Shown: positions 1 to 9,520, counted from the stretch's first letter. The stretch is DNA of 64,000 nucleotides from Cellvibrio sp. KY-GH-1 (GCF_008806975.1 NZ_CP031728.1:3059501-3123500), one strand, 5' to 3'. Notes: generated by a model not told the origin, from the sequence alone. Numbers and translations: made by a program.

Positions 1-246
1 GGCCGCTCTATGGGTTGCCAGGGCCACCATTTGGGTCGGTAGGATTATCATCCCAATCAATACCAACGGCATAGCCAATGCCCCGGCAACCACACCAATC
101 AAATCCAACGCGAATAATTCTGTCAGTGCAAATCCAATCAAAAAAATTGTCAGCATTAACAGCATCAACCAACGAATTACTCGAGTTGGGAACAACTGCT
201 GGAGAACTATTAGTCCCCGATCTAAATTCATATGACTGGCCTTCAT
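1..246 (-). CDS. Membrane protein, N-terminal part (gene runs off the window)
   Basis: The reading frame opens at ATG 246 and stays open for 82 codons to base 1 without a stop, so this is the 5' part of a longer gene. A purine-rich ribosome site (AAGGGGG) lies about 7 bases before the ATG. After a short basic N-terminus (MKASHMNLDRG) come two strongly hydrophobic stretches, roughly residues 23-45 and 49-70, typical of a polytopic inner-membrane protein. It follows the ABC ATPase and the 450-residue membrane protein on the same strand, 50 bases downstream, so it is probably another subunit of the same export system. I do not recognise the family; the function is inferred from context only. Confidence 0.6.
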   Translation of the reverse strand, partial: MKASHMNLDRGLIVLQQLFPTRVIRWLMLLMLTIFLIGFALTELFALDLIGVVAGALAMPLVLIGMIILPTQMVALATHRAA

Positions 247-298
247 TGGCTGCCCCCTTATGATAATCCCGTAATAAAAGACCACTGTTCCAATAACT

Positions 299-1651
299 TC
301 ACGGAGCTCTACCTAAATTGATTCGTACAAAGCCCTGGCGCACTGATTTAAAAAGTAGCAGCAACAAAATCACTTCAGGCATCCACAGCCAATGCGCCGA
401 TATACCCTGCCAATCAAAAGGTAAATTTACTACCAGCTCGGTCGCCCACAAACCGGCGAACCAAGCTTGGGCCAGAATCAAGCCAACCCAGAAATACTTA
501 AAAATGGATTTTCCTTTTTGGTAAATCCAAGCCATGAGAAAGAAAACCAGGCACTGGTGTACTAACACTAGCGCTAGCAGTACTAGCCAATGTTTAACAC
601 CTGACCAGGTGTCAAAGACGATTTCGCTGAGCATTAGCAGCGTGAAAATAACAGCAATACCGACACTCAGCTCGCGCCAAAAGCATGCCCACAAGACCGA
701 GAATAATTGCTCCCTTTTACCCACCCCTGTTAACCAAACCATCGGTAAAAAACGGTAGAAGTTAATCAATACAGCAAGCCCCATACCGCTAGTTAACAAC
801 AACAAAAACCCGCTCACACCGATGTTAAACAGCCAAGAAAATTGCGGAAACAATAACGATAGAGGCAAAAGAGATACAGATAACAACAAAGGCAGCAACA
901 ACACTTCTTTCGCCCGCCGCAACCAACCATCCGGCGCGCCCAACAAGCGTGAGCCCAGCCAAGCTTTTGCGTGCCCCGAAACAAGGACCAAAGGTGCGCG
1001 CTGCTGAATTTCGCGCTGTTGCGCGGCGGTTGGCTTAAAAAACATTAGATTCGCATGATGCTTTGCGGGTTGCCATTTAAACCACCACCTACCAAACATC
1101 AACCAATTTAAACTTAACAGACACACACAATCGCGAAGCGACAGATCAATCAGTAGCTGCGGATGTTTCCCAAGCCAGAACGCGCAGAACAAAAACACCG
1201 CCTCGCGGCCAAAAGCCCATCGGCTACTCATCCAAATACTGCCGCAAAAAATCATGGAAAGGAGTAAAAAAATATGCGCCAACATTGACGCAGGAATGTT
1301 TTCTTTTGCGATGATTATTAATGCACAAAAAGCCACGACACTCAGCAGAACACAATAAACCAGCAAGAAAACAAACAACCAGAGACGTCCATTGAACAAC
1401 AGCCGCAGTGGACGGCAACTCACCAAACTCAGTAACTGACTGGGCAGACTCAGCATTGGAAGGAGAATGGCAAAGCATGTACCCATAAAAATAAAAAATT
1501 TAGCCAACGCCCAACCGAAAAGTCCATACAACAAAAACCCACTGAGCAACAGCCCCAGAGCACCGAGGAACAATATCCGTAGCCATTGTTGCGGCACAAG
1601 CAAGCGCAACAATAGTGGCAACCGCTGTGGCAGCGACAATCCTTCCCTCAT
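299..1651 (-). CDS. Polytopic membrane protein, probable ABC-transporter permease
   Basis: A 450-residue protein made almost entirely of hydrophobic segments separated by short loops, with about ten or more possible membrane helices and no signal peptide. I chose ATG 1651 (MREGLSLPQRL) because it overlaps the TGA of the upstream ABC ATPase in an ATGA junction, which implies translational coupling; an upstream in-frame start at 1750 would lie inside the ATPase gene. The pairing with an ATPase suggests the membrane part of a type-2 style ABC exporter. I do not recognise the permease family and cannot name a substrate. Confidence 0.75.
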   Translation of the reverse strand: MREGLSLPQRLPLLLRLLVPQQWLRILFLGALGLLLSGFLLYGLFGWALAKFFIFMGTCFAILLPMLSLPSQLLSLVSCRPLRLLFNGRLWLFVFLLVYCVLLSVVAFCALIIIAKENIPASMLAHIFLLLSMIFCGSIWMSSRWAFGREAVFLFCAFWLGKHPQLLIDLSLRDCVCLLSLNWLMFGRWWFKWQPAKHHANLMFFKPTAAQQREIQQRAPLVLVSGHAKAWLGSRLLGAPDGWLRRAKEVLLLPLLLSVSLLPLSLLFPQFSWLFNIGVSGFLLLLTSGMGLAVLINFYRFLPMVWLTGVGKREQLFSVLWACFWRELSVGIAVIFTLLMLSEIVFDTWSGVKHWLVLLALVLVHQCLVFFLMAWIYQKGKSIFKYFWVGLILAQAWFAGLWATELVVNLPFDWQGISAHWLWMPEVILLLLLFKSVRQGFVRINLGRAP

Positions 1652-2538
1652 TGATTCACCTCCAGGAAAATATCTTCCAGCCCCAGATATTCCACCTGTA
1701 CTTGCGCAGAAAATTCTTGTGCTAGTTGTTGTTCCATTGCCGGTTGCCAATGGCTGAATGTAAGCAGGGTTTGGTTGCCGCTATTTTTTTGTTTAACTAA
1801 ATTAGCCCAGTTAATTTTTTGATTAAAAGGCTGACTGAAACTGAGCGTGACGCGCACAAAGGATTCTTTCAGCTCATCCAATCCACCCTGATAGGCGAGC
1901 AAGCCATCGCGCAGCATCCACACCTGATTGGCAACGCGCTCCACGTCGCTGACGATATGGGTGGAAAAAATCACTGCGCGATTTTCATCGGCCGCGATTT
2001 CCACCAGCTGCTGCAAGAATTGGCGGCGTGCGATTGGGTCCAGGCTCGCGACGGGTTCATCCAGGATCAACAATTCCGGCTCATGGGCCATGGCTAGCAG
2101 AATGGATAATTTTTGACGTTGGCCGACAGACATTTTTCCTACCGCGATATCCGTAGGAATAAGCCATTCAGCCACCAGGCGATCTACCAGCTGCTGGTTC
2201 CAGGTTTTACGAAAGGCTTTGAATAACTCCAAATGATCCTTGCCATTCAAACCTGCAAGCAATTCATCTTGTTGCGGCACAAAACCTAAACGCTGCTTAA
2301 TCTCACCGTCGATCGAGGTGGCTTTGGTATCCCACAATTTTGCTTCGCCTGCCGATGGAAACCCAAACCCCAAAATGGTTTCCAGCAAGGTGGTTTTTCC
2401 CGCGCCGTTTTTTCCGAGCAAGGCAATAACCTGGCCCGGTAATACGTCTGCGGTAATTCCTTTTAAAATAGTTACGCCGCCAAGCGTACGCTGCAAGATT
2501 TGCAACGAAACCGGTTGAGATGAATTCGGGCTGAGCAC
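1648..2538 (-). CDS. ABC transporter ATP-binding protein
   Basis: A 296-residue ABC ATPase that would power the membrane proteins encoded downstream. Visible motifs are Walker A GKNGAGKT (residues 42-49), a Q-loop (FVPQQ, about 86-90), the signature MSVGQRQ (136-142), Walker B LLILDEP with D-loop SLDP (157-168) and the switch histidine in STHIVSD. The domain is of the CcmA/NatA exporter kind, with a C-terminal extension of about 80 residues. The last bases overlap the start of the permease gene (ATGA), so the three genes at 1-2538 form one operon read leftward. Substrate unknown. Confidence 0.9.
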   Translation of the reverse strand: MLSPNSSQPVSLQILQRTLGGVTILKGITADVLPGQVIALLGKNGAGKTTLLETILGFGFPSAGEAKLWDTKATSIDGEIKQRLGFVPQQDELLAGLNGKDHLELFKAFRKTWNQQLVDRLVAEWLIPTDIAVGKMSVGQRQKLSILLAMAHEPELLILDEPVASLDPIARRQFLQQLVEIAADENRAVIFSTHIVSDVERVANQVWMLRDGLLAYQGGLDELKESFVRVTLSFSQPFNQKINWANLVKQKNSGNQTLLTFSHWQPAMEQQLAQEFSAQVQVEYLGLEDIFLEVNQ

Positions 2539-2644
2539 AGAGACTCCTTGTAGCTTTGTGGTGCAATCAATTGTTATGGTTATCGAACGAACGCTCGCGT
2601 TGCACTGAACTTTTCAGCACAACCACAAGAGCGCTTTAGCAATA

Positions 2645-3523
2645 CTATTTCTTTAAATCGAAGGGTTTTATTTGATATCCGCGGGCTTTTAAGGCGTTCA
2701 ACAAACCGTCTTTGCCACCCAAATGCAATGCGCCCACTAGCACCAATTCGGTTTCCGGCGTTGCAAACATCGCCTCCAATTTTGGCAGCCAGGCTTGGTT
2801 GCGATTCACGAGCAGGTGCTGATAAATTTCCGGGGTTTGCTCGCGCATGTCGCTCGCCATTTCTTTGTCGAGCTTTTCCAAATCACCCTTGCGCCAAAAC
2901 ACCAGTGATTGGCTCATTACCTTATCGATTTTGCTTAAATCGCGCAGTGTAGATTTGATTACCTGATTTGCATCCAGATCAACCAACTCATTCAAGTGCG
3001 ACAACACGTCTTCGGCCGACTCAAGCTCATGAATTGGTTTATTCACCAAACTCGCCTTTTGGTAAAAATACATATCCACCCCCTGCCCCAAGCCGTAACC
3101 GCGCTTCTGCATTTCCATAATCGATAACGACAGACTGACAAATACGGCCTTGAACATACTCATTTGGCCGAGCGGAAACTGGTTTTTATCGGCATAGTCT
3201 TGCAATTGTTGCCAGAGCTTGGGTTGCAGGTCCTGGGCGAGATTTTTGCCACCGGTGTACATAAACGCCTGCGCAAGCTGCTGGCCAAACTCCGGTGAGT
3301 TGGATTTTTTTAAATCAGTTTCCAAAACCAGGATTTGTGTTTGCTCATACGCCTGTTCGTATTCCGCAGGCAGGGGATAATCGCTATTGCGCAGCACATG
3401 GATAGTGCCGCCGAGGTAGATTTTTTGTTCGCCTTTGCTGATTTCGTAAAGACTGGTTTCCGCCACCGCACAGGTGGACAACAAACCGACACTAAACCCC
3501 AGGACAACCATTAATTTTTTCAT
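2645..3523 (-). CDS. TraB/GumN family protein, secreted
   Basis: A 292-residue protein with a clear Sec signal peptide (MKKLMVVLGFSVGLLSTCAVA, cleavage after residue 21), so it acts in the periplasm or outside. The mature part opens with YEISKGEQKIYLGGTIHVL: the GGTIHVL motif (38-44) and the C-terminal LVGALHLGGKDGLL...RGY motif are the two hallmarks of the TraB/GumN (PrgY) family. The family is thought to be a metal-dependent protease-like fold, but the substrate here is unknown. It stands alone on the minus strand, 106 bases from the ABC ATPase start and divergent from the ECF sigma gene, with about 250 bases of shared upstream DNA. Confidence 0.85.
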   Translation of the reverse strand: MKKLMVVLGFSVGLLSTCAVAETSLYEISKGEQKIYLGGTIHVLRNSDYPLPAEYEQAYEQTQILVLETDLKKSNSPEFGQQLAQAFMYTGGKNLAQDLQPKLWQQLQDYADKNQFPLGQMSMFKAVFVSLSLSIMEMQKRGYGLGQGVDMYFYQKASLVNKPIHELESAEDVLSHLNELVDLDANQVIKSTLRDLSKIDKVMSQSLVFWRKGDLEKLDKEMASDMREQTPEIYQHLLVNRNQAWLPKLEAMFATPETELVLVGALHLGGKDGLLNALKARGYQIKPFDLKK

Positions 3524-3683
3524 GACTCACTCCTTGCCAGAGAAACCTAAGAGACTGCGGGCATAGGGCCTGGCATAGCCCCAGCGCGCACTCGCACTGT
3601 GTATTATTTAAATAATACACTAATACACAAAAAACCTCTTGGCAAGCCTTTTTACCTGCCCGCATCACGTGGCTGTACCCCAC

Positions 3684-3711
3684 TGATCCAGCCCAAGCGC
3701 TTCAACGTATA
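3684..3711 (+). promoter_or_regulatory. Probable ECF-type promoter of the sigma/ChrR operon
   Basis: TGATCC at 3684-3689 is followed after 16 bases by CGTATA at 3706-3711, about 65 bases before the sigma-factor start codon. TGATCC is the -35 hexamer known for RpoE-ChrR type (ECF11) regulons such as that of Rhodobacter sphaeroides. Its position upstream of an RpoE-ChrR type gene pair suggests autoregulation. The match is by eye; start-site mapping would settle it. Confidence 0.55.
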
Positions 3712-3775
3712 AAGGGACCTAAACATTTTTCTTCTGGCAAGCAGCCCTTAACCAGCGATAATGAGGCATTAACTG

Positions 3776-4393
3776 ATGACTGACGCAAAGGCCAGGTCCA
3801 TGAATGACTCTACGACGGGTAGTGATATGCCCGGTGACGCGCTGCATTGGGCCGAAATACTTGGCCGGGTCGCGCAACAGGATGATCGCGCTGCGTTTCG
3901 GCAGCTATACACCTATTTCGCGCCCCGTATTAAGGCCTATGCGATTAACCAGGGCTTTAGCCAACATGCAGAGGTATTGGTGCAGGAGGTTATGACCAAC
4001 GTCTGGCGCAATGCCGATAAATACTCGCCCGCGCTTGCTTCAGTTTCGACCTGGATTTTTACCATCACCCGCAACCAACGCATCGATCTGCTGCGTAAAT
4101 TAAATCGCACGCGCGCGGAAGTCGTCATTGAGACAGAAGACCTCTGGCAAATACCCACTGAAGAGGACACGACCGTTTGTTCGATTCAGAATTTATCCAC
4201 CGAAAAATTTGTTAATCATTCCATCAACAAATTACCCGAAGAACAAATGATTGCCCTGCGCAAAGTCTACTACGAGGGCAAGACTCACGAAGAAGTGGCA
4301 GAGGAATTGAATATTCCCTTAGGTACCGTGAAAGGGCGCTTGCGCCTTTCACTGCAAAAGTTAAGAGTTATGTTTGAGGCTAAAGAACTATGA
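3776..4393 (+). CDS. ECF RNA polymerase sigma factor (RpoE/ECF11-like)
   Basis: A 205-residue group-4 sigma factor. Region 2 spans roughly residues 38-105 (FRQLYTYFAPRIKAYA ... VSTWIFTITRNQRIDLLRK) and region 4 spans about 150-200 with a helix-turn-helix (THEEVAEELNIPLGTVKGRLRLSLQKLR). It overlaps the next gene by 4 bases, and that gene encodes a ChrR-type anti-sigma factor. In this family the pair responds to singlet oxygen or organic peroxide stress. An alternative start at ATG 3800 would shorten the protein by 8 residues; both have only moderate ribosome sites. Confidence 0.9.
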   Translation: MTDAKARSMNDSTTGSDMPGDALHWAEILGRVAQQDDRAAFRQLYTYFAPRIKAYAINQGFSQHAEVLVQEVMTNVWRNADKYSPALASVSTWIFTITRNQRIDLLRKLNRTRAEVVIETEDLWQIPTEEDTTVCSIQNLSTEKFVNHSINKLPEEQMIALRKVYYEGKTHEEVAEELNIPLGTVKGRLRLSLQKLRVMFEAKEL

Positions 4394-5055
4394 ACGCCTG
4401 GCACCCGGATGATATGACGCTGATGAACTATGCTGCGGGTAGCCTAAGCGCGCCCGAGGCATTGGCAATTGCGATGCACTTGTGTTTTTGTCATGAGTGC
4501 CGCACGCATGTGAAAAATTTCAACCATTTGGGCGGCGCATTGCTGGAAAACATTACGCCTGCAAGCACCGACGGCTCCAGTTTTGATGCGCTCATGGCAG
4601 AAATCGATAAAGACCTTCCAGCAATCAGGAACTCGCGCCCTGCTGCACCGGCTACACAAACAGCACCAGCGGCGCAAAATCCACTTCAAAAATACCTGCC
4701 TGAACCCTTGGAGAATTTATCCTGGCATCGACAAACCAAAGAAGTAAGTAAATACGATTTGACCAAACTACTCGGAACCAAAGGCTTTCAGGTAGCGCTG
4801 CAGAAAATTAAAGCCGGGGCAAAAATTCCTACTCATACCCACAAGGGTGTTGAGTATACGGTGATTTTAAACGGCGGCTTTTCCGATGAGCTCGGTGTTT
4901 ATCACACAGGCGATTTTATTGCGCGCGATGCAAGCCATAAACACAGCCCCACGGCATTACAAAATGAAGATTGTATTTGCTTAACTGTGCTTAGTGCGCC
5001 GTTGAAATTTACTGGTTGGCACCGGATATTAAATCCATTTATCGCATGGAGCTAA
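4390..5055 (+). CDS. ChrR-family zinc-dependent anti-sigma factor with cupin domain
   Basis: A 221-residue protein with the two-domain plan of ChrR. The N-terminal anti-sigma domain carries the ZAS zinc ligands H5 and the HX3CX2C set H30, C34 and C37. After a Pro/Ala-rich linker, a cupin domain (about residues 115-200) has the metal-binding signature THTHKGVEYTVILNG and later H residues (DASHKHSP). It should bind and silence the sigma factor encoded just upstream (4-base overlap) until an oxidative signal is sensed by the cupin. The stop codon overlaps the end of the convergent TPR gene. Confidence 0.88.
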   Translation: MNAWHPDDMTLMNYAAGSLSAPEALAIAMHLCFCHECRTHVKNFNHLGGALLENITPASTDGSSFDALMAEIDKDLPAIRNSRPAAPATQTAPAAQNPLQKYLPEPLENLSWHRQTKEVSKYDLTKLLGTKGFQVALQKIKAGAKIPTHTHKGVEYTVILNGGFSDELGVYHTGDFIARDASHKHSPTALQNEDCICLTVLSAPLKFTGWHRILNPFIAWS

Positions 5056-5064
5056 TGCAGCTCC
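5048..5064. other. Hairpin spanning the convergent stop codons
   Basis: GGAGCT-AATGC-AGCTCC forms a perfect 6-bp stem that contains the stop codons of both the ChrR gene (TAA 5053-5055) and the TPR gene (TAG 5052-5054 on the minus strand). There is no T-run on either side, so it is not a standard intrinsic terminator. No spacer separates the two converging operons. Confidence 0.4.
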
Positions 5065-5963
5065 GGCTCACCTAACGCACGGTCAATCACCGGCAAATAG
5101 CGGAGCACACGTTCGCCCGGCAGAGCAACTGCCTGCAAATAATCACGCTGCTCCGCTAATGCCAGCTTGTCATCCAATTCCAGCAGTACTAACGCGTAAT
5201 CAACACGCGCGTCTTGATCTTCCGGCGTTAGGTCCAGCAAGGACTGAAAGAAGTGCGCCGCACTGACTTTATTGCCCAACGTCAACTCAACCAAACCACA
5301 ATGTCGCAATAGCGATGGGTCTTGTGGATCTAGCTGCAAGGCGCGTTGAAAAATTTGTTGCGCATTGCCATAGTTTTTCATCAGCAACCAACAGATACCC
5401 AATTGCAGAAGCGCATTAAAATGTTGTGGTTGTTGCGCGACAACGCCCTGATAAATTTTTTCTGCTTCCGCAAACCTGTGCTGCGCTGCTATGGCAATTG
5501 CCATATTGACTTGATAATCCAGAAAATCCGCACGCAAATTGCAGGCCCGCCACCAACCATACTCGGCGCGCTGGAAATTGCCGCGAAGCAAATCTATACG
5601 CGCGAGGTTGTGCCAATGCTGTGGGTCATTGGCATCCAATGCGATGGCTTGCTCCAATAGCGTTAATGCTTTCTCCTGCTCACCGGTAGAAAAATAAATT
5701 TGCCCAAGGTTGGACATGGCCGTGGCATAGTCAGGGCTTATTTCAATGGCCTTGTGCAAATGCTCCAGCGCCAGCGGCCACTTGGCTTGCTGGCCGTAAA
5801 CAAACCCCAGGTTGTTGTGCGCCGTTGCATTAATATCATCCAGGCTCAACACTGTTTTGTACGCATTTTCGGCGGCGAGTAAATTTCCGCGCACATGCGC
5901 ATCTACTCCGGCGCGCAATTGTTGTTGGATTTGATTTTGTCTCAGAGCGTCAGTAGTCATCAT
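5052..5963 (-). CDS. Tetratricopeptide-repeat protein, last gene of the eCIS operon
   Basis: A 303-residue soluble protein made of tandem TPR helices (for example ATAHNNLGFVYGQQAKWPLALEHLHKAIEISPDYA, then ATAMSNLGQIYFSTGEQEKALTLLEQAIALDANDP). There is no signal peptide or membrane segment, so it is probably a cytoplasmic scaffold or chaperone-like adaptor. Its start overlaps the stop of the DUF4157 cargo gene (ATGA-type junction), so it is translated with that gene. A role in handling or loading the cargo is a reasonable inference; no TPR protein is part of the standard eCIS particle. Confidence 0.8.
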   Translation of the reverse strand: MMTTDALRQNQIQQQLRAGVDAHVRGNLLAAENAYKTVLSLDDINATAHNNLGFVYGQQAKWPLALEHLHKAIEISPDYATAMSNLGQIYFSTGEQEKALTLLEQAIALDANDPQHWHNLARIDLLRGNFQRAEYGWWRACNLRADFLDYQVNMAIAIAAQHRFAEAEKIYQGVVAQQPQHFNALLQLGICWLLMKNYGNAQQIFQRALQLDPQDPSLLRHCGLVELTLGNKVSAAHFFQSLLDLTPEDQDARVDYALVLLELDDKLALAEQRDYLQAVALPGERVLRYLPVIDRALGEPELH

Positions 5964-8900
5964 GCAATCCTCGCTATCAGGCCACGCAGTAATTGATCCG
6001 TATCTATGTTAGGCACTTCAAATTGAACGTCATCGAGCGAAATATCAAAGGGCTCACCTTCGTGATAGTGAATGGGCAAGCGAATTCCAAAACGATAATC
6101 TGAACCGAAGGTATAAGAGGCAAATTGCCAGCGATTGTCATAAACTTCGAAACCCAATGCGCGTACGCTGACATAACCACCAATATCGAAGGTAAAACTG
6201 GGTTGGGCGTGTACCGCAATTTCGGCGCGAAGATCCAAACCGGTTGCTGGTGTCCACTCGACATGCACACCGGCTTCTGCTGCACCTTCAATACCCAGAG
6301 TTCCGCCAATATCCAAACCGCCGGTTGCACTGGCGCCGGTAATACCCAATCCAATTCCTGCACGCACCGACAAACGCAAACCGGCATTGGCAGGAATATT
6401 TAAATGGGCGTCTCCGGTAATTCGCGTTTGGTCTTCGTGTGCGGGATTGTAAGTGATCCCCAAACTCAAGCGATCCAAAACGCCCGGTCCAATACCAGCA
6501 GTAGCGCTCAAGCCGCCCCCCACTTCTGCAACAATGCCGGGAAATATGGGGGCTTGTACTGCTATGTTAAAAATCGATTTATTAATTTCTTTGCGCGCAA
6601 ATATTTCTAACTGACTCGGCAAACCAATTTCGCCGGTAACGGTGACTTCGCCATTCGGCGCAAAACGCACTCCGGCAGTTCCTTGCAACCAAGGGGCGAT
6701 TTGTAAGGTGAGTTGGCCGCCGCCGTAAATTACTAGCGGATTTCCCTCTGTAGCAGTTTCACTGAGCGAACCATCCGCATTAACCGTGCGATTAGTCACG
6801 CCCGCGTTCACGCGTCCGGACAACATACCGCGCGAATAATCAGCATTGGCTTCGGCGGTGAAAGTACCATCGTTGTAGTTAATCGTTAACTGGGAATTTA
6901 CGCCTGGAATCGCAGGAACTGCTGTACCTGTTGCAGAAACCTTCCAAAGGCCGTCGCGCTTGTTTAACGTCACATCAACAGATCCGGATTGTAGCCCGGG
7001 AGTTTCATTATTTAATTGTAAATTGCCTCCGATAGTTAAGCCTTCTTGCTCAGTGTAGATAACCCGCAATCCCGCCTGTTGAACACCTGGTATTGCTGGT
7101 TGAATATCTCCTGTTGCTGAAAAGTTTCCGTCGGTGAAACTTACATTCAAATTTGCTCGTCGAATACCACGAATTTTATTGGGTGTATCTATACCTATTT
7201 CACCAGAGCCCCCAAATGCACCATTTCTATACCAAATACCGATGCGCGCGCGATCAAACAAACTGGTATCAAATGAAAAGTTACCGCTCGCAGAAAATCC
7301 ACTTTCTTGCGATGCGGCTACCGACAAATTGCCCGCGCCCAGATTATTGATGCCAAAATCCAAACTACCCTCTGCACCGAACCCCTGTTGCACACTGTAA
7401 AAAAGCGCAATGCTGCTATCGTCAATCGAGACGCCCGGGATAGGCAAATTCAACATGCCAGTGTTGTATTGAATCTGGAAACGAATGTCATCTCCCTGTA
7501 GCACCAGACCAATTTGTGCGCGCGACAATAACGGAATCGTCGGAGTGGGAATTCGCCCCATCGAATAAAGTTCATTGTTGCGAATTTCGAACTCGGTAAA
7601 TTCAACCGGGCTCAGATGATTAAAAGTGGTATTTAACGGCGGAATTTGCCCTGGCCCAGCACAATAAGGTCCAATCGCTTTTAATGGGATGGTTACAGCG
7701 GCACCGGATGCGAAACCCTGTGGCAAATTCCAAGTCCCCTGAATTGTTCCGACATCAGCCCCTTCTGTGCCAACTTCGACTTGATTGTTCAGATTGAAAG
7801 AATTAATGATTATCCCAGCAAAAGCGTTCTGTCCAGCTGGATCCGTTACTGCGATTGGAAAGCCTGTGTAGGAGTAACGACGAATTTCACTACCCCCTGG
7901 ACCAGTCGCAAATACGAAATTCCCAGAGCTACCTTGCAACCGTGTCGCAGGTGCGGCTTGCAAAATATCCATGTGCGCCCCGGTTTCAATCTCGGCTTTA
8001 GTCCACCAATCAGCATCATCACCGCCGCGACCTGAACCACGAACCATTTCAGTGAAATTTATGGTATGGGCACTGAGAAAGCTGCGCCTGCGCGCTTTTT
8101 TAGTGTCTTCAGCGAGGGTGGCGAAATTACTGTCCTGCGCTCCCAGAAAATCAAATACTTTTTCGTATATTTTATTTTTTATGGTAGAACCAGAGCTTGC
8201 ATTTGATGACCCTTTGAGCAACTCCATATTTCCAACGACGTTGCCAGAATTTCCAGTTGAATCACCATAGACTTGCAACTCGATCATGTGATCGACCTGG
8301 AATTTATTTTCACGAGTAGTTAACGCAACACCCCGCCTGTCCCAATCAGGGATCAACAATTGATTTCGCAACCCGCGCCATTGACCGCTGATTGGTGTTG
8401 GACTTCCCGGTAGTGAAAAATTTACCATCGCATGCGGGGAAGACGGTATCGTGAAGGTCGCATTCGGATTTGAACGTTGCAGCGACGCCTGTATTTTTTG
8501 CGCAATGATTGCCTCAGTTAAATTTACATCACGCTTCCAAACATCTATCTGTTGCTCGCTCGTGTTACGCGCATAGCCTGCCGCACGGCGCGCGCCATGT
8601 CCGGTGTAAAGTGCCGCGTGGCGGTGTTTTATTGGCGGCAACTCGAGTTTGCAGAGTTCATTCAACTTGGTTTCTGCATCTGAACCCGGGCTAACTGCAG
8701 GTGATGGAGCAGGTGTTACATCCCGCATTATCTTCCTTGTAACGCCACTCCCCTGCTGCACCACGTGCGTCAACTCATGGGCCAGCAAACGTTTGCCTTC
8801 TTGTGAATCCGGTGCGTATTCACCGGACGCGAAAAAAATATCACTGCCAACGGTAAACGCGCGTGCGCTTAATTGTTTACAGAGTGCATCGGCGGTTCCG

Positions 8901-9520
8901 CCGGTATGAATAGAGACAGAGGAAAAATCGTGATTGAATTGGCCTTCCAATTCCGTGCGCAATTGCTCTGGCAATTGCGCACCCTGGCCGCGCATCCCGG
9001 CAATTTGTTGTTCAACCTCTTCACTCACGCCCTGTTCGGAATTTGCTGCCGCGTCAGTAGCGGCTTCCGTCTCGGTTGATGGTACTTCAGTTTCTACCGG
9101 TGCAGATTCAGCAGCAGGTTCTTCCATGCGCGAGATTTTGGTTTGCAGGGATTGCGGGCTAGCGGCGTTATTTTCCGGCTTGGTATTGCCAGGATTTAAT
9201 TTATTTTCCTCTGCAACAGGTGCTGCGCTGCGGCTAACCACTTCGTCGGCAACACGATCTGCCTCTTGTTCGTGGCTATCGCCCGGTTCACTGACACTGA
9301 GCTTGGTTTGCAAGCGAGGTTTTCGCTGCGCGTTGCCTTCTGGCTGCTCAGGCTCTGCGGTACGGTAAATTTTTTTCTGTAGCGCGGGAGTCTCTTCGGG
9401 GGTAGCGGTTGCTTTTTTGTTTAGCGCCTCATCGGAATTTTTTTGGGCACTGCGCTGCAGCGATTGTTTTTCTCCGCTGTCTTGCGCTGATTTTTTCTTG
9501 AGTGATTGAGTCTGGCTCAT
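5960..9520 (-). CDS. DUF4157-domain eCIS cargo candidate with HNH-like motif and beta-rich C-terminus
   Basis: A 1186-residue protein. Residues 1-185 are low-complexity and charged, with the SEPGDSHEQEADRVADEVV segment usual before DUF4157. Residues about 186-256 are the DUF4157 domain, with the zinc-protease-like HELTH at 248-252. Residues about 295-470 contain VDHMIEL (409-415) followed by GNMELL and NASSG, the pattern of HNH-like nuclease toxins. From about 600 to the end there are glycine-rich beta repeats with hydrophobic/polar alternation, ending FEVPNIDTDQLLRGLIARIA. DUF4157 is known as an N-terminal marker of eCIS-associated toxins, so this is the best effector candidate. There is no signal peptide. 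Nuclease activity is inferred. Confidence 0.85.
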   Translation of the reverse strand: MSQTQSLKKKSAQDSGEKQSLQRSAQKNSDEALNKKATATPEETPALQKKIYRTAEPEQPEGNAQRKPRLQTKLSVSEPGDSHEQEADRVADEVVSRSAAPVAEENKLNPGNTKPENNAASPQSLQTKISRMEEPAAESAPVETEVPSTETEAATDAAANSEQGVSEEVEQQIAGMRGQGAQLPEQLRTELEGQFNHDFSSVSIHTGGTADALCKQLSARAFTVGSDIFFASGEYAPDSQEGKRLLAHELTHVVQQGSGVTRKIMRDVTPAPSPAVSPGSDAETKLNELCKLELPPIKHRHAALYTGHGARRAAGYARNTSEQQIDVWKRDVNLTEAIIAQKIQASLQRSNPNATFTIPSSPHAMVNFSLPGSPTPISGQWRGLRNQLLIPDWDRRGVALTTRENKFQVDHMIELQVYGDSTGNSGNVVGNMELLKGSSNASSGSTIKNKIYEKVFDFLGAQDSNFATLAEDTKKARRRSFLSAHTINFTEMVRGSGRGGDDADWWTKAEIETGAHMDILQAAPATRLQGSSGNFVFATGPGGSEIRRYSYTGFPIAVTDPAGQNAFAGIIINSFNLNNQVEVGTEGADVGTIQGTWNLPQGFASGAAVTIPLKAIGPYCAGPGQIPPLNTTFNHLSPVEFTEFEIRNNELYSMGRIPTPTIPLLSRAQIGLVLQGDDIRFQIQYNTGMLNLPIPGVSIDDSSIALFYSVQQGFGAEGSLDFGINNLGAGNLSVAASQESGFSASGNFSFDTSLFDRARIGIWYRNGAFGGSGEIGIDTPNKIRGIRRANLNVSFTDGNFSATGDIQPAIPGVQQAGLRVIYTEQEGLTIGGNLQLNNETPGLQSGSVDVTLNKRDGLWKVSATGTAVPAIPGVNSQLTINYNDGTFTAEANADYSRGMLSGRVNAGVTNRTVNADGSLSETATEGNPLVIYGGGQLTLQIAPWLQGTAGVRFAPNGEVTVTGEIGLPSQLEIFARKEINKSIFNIAVQAPIFPGIVAEVGGGLSATAGIGPGVLDRLSLGITYNPAHEDQTRITGDAHLNIPANAGLRLSVRAGIGLGITGASATGGLDIGGTLGIEGAAEAGVHVEWTPATGLDLRAEIAVHAQPSFTFDIGGYVSVRALGFEVYDNRWQFASYTFGSDYRFGIRLPIHYHEGEPFDISLDDVQFEVPNIDTDQLLRGLIARIA

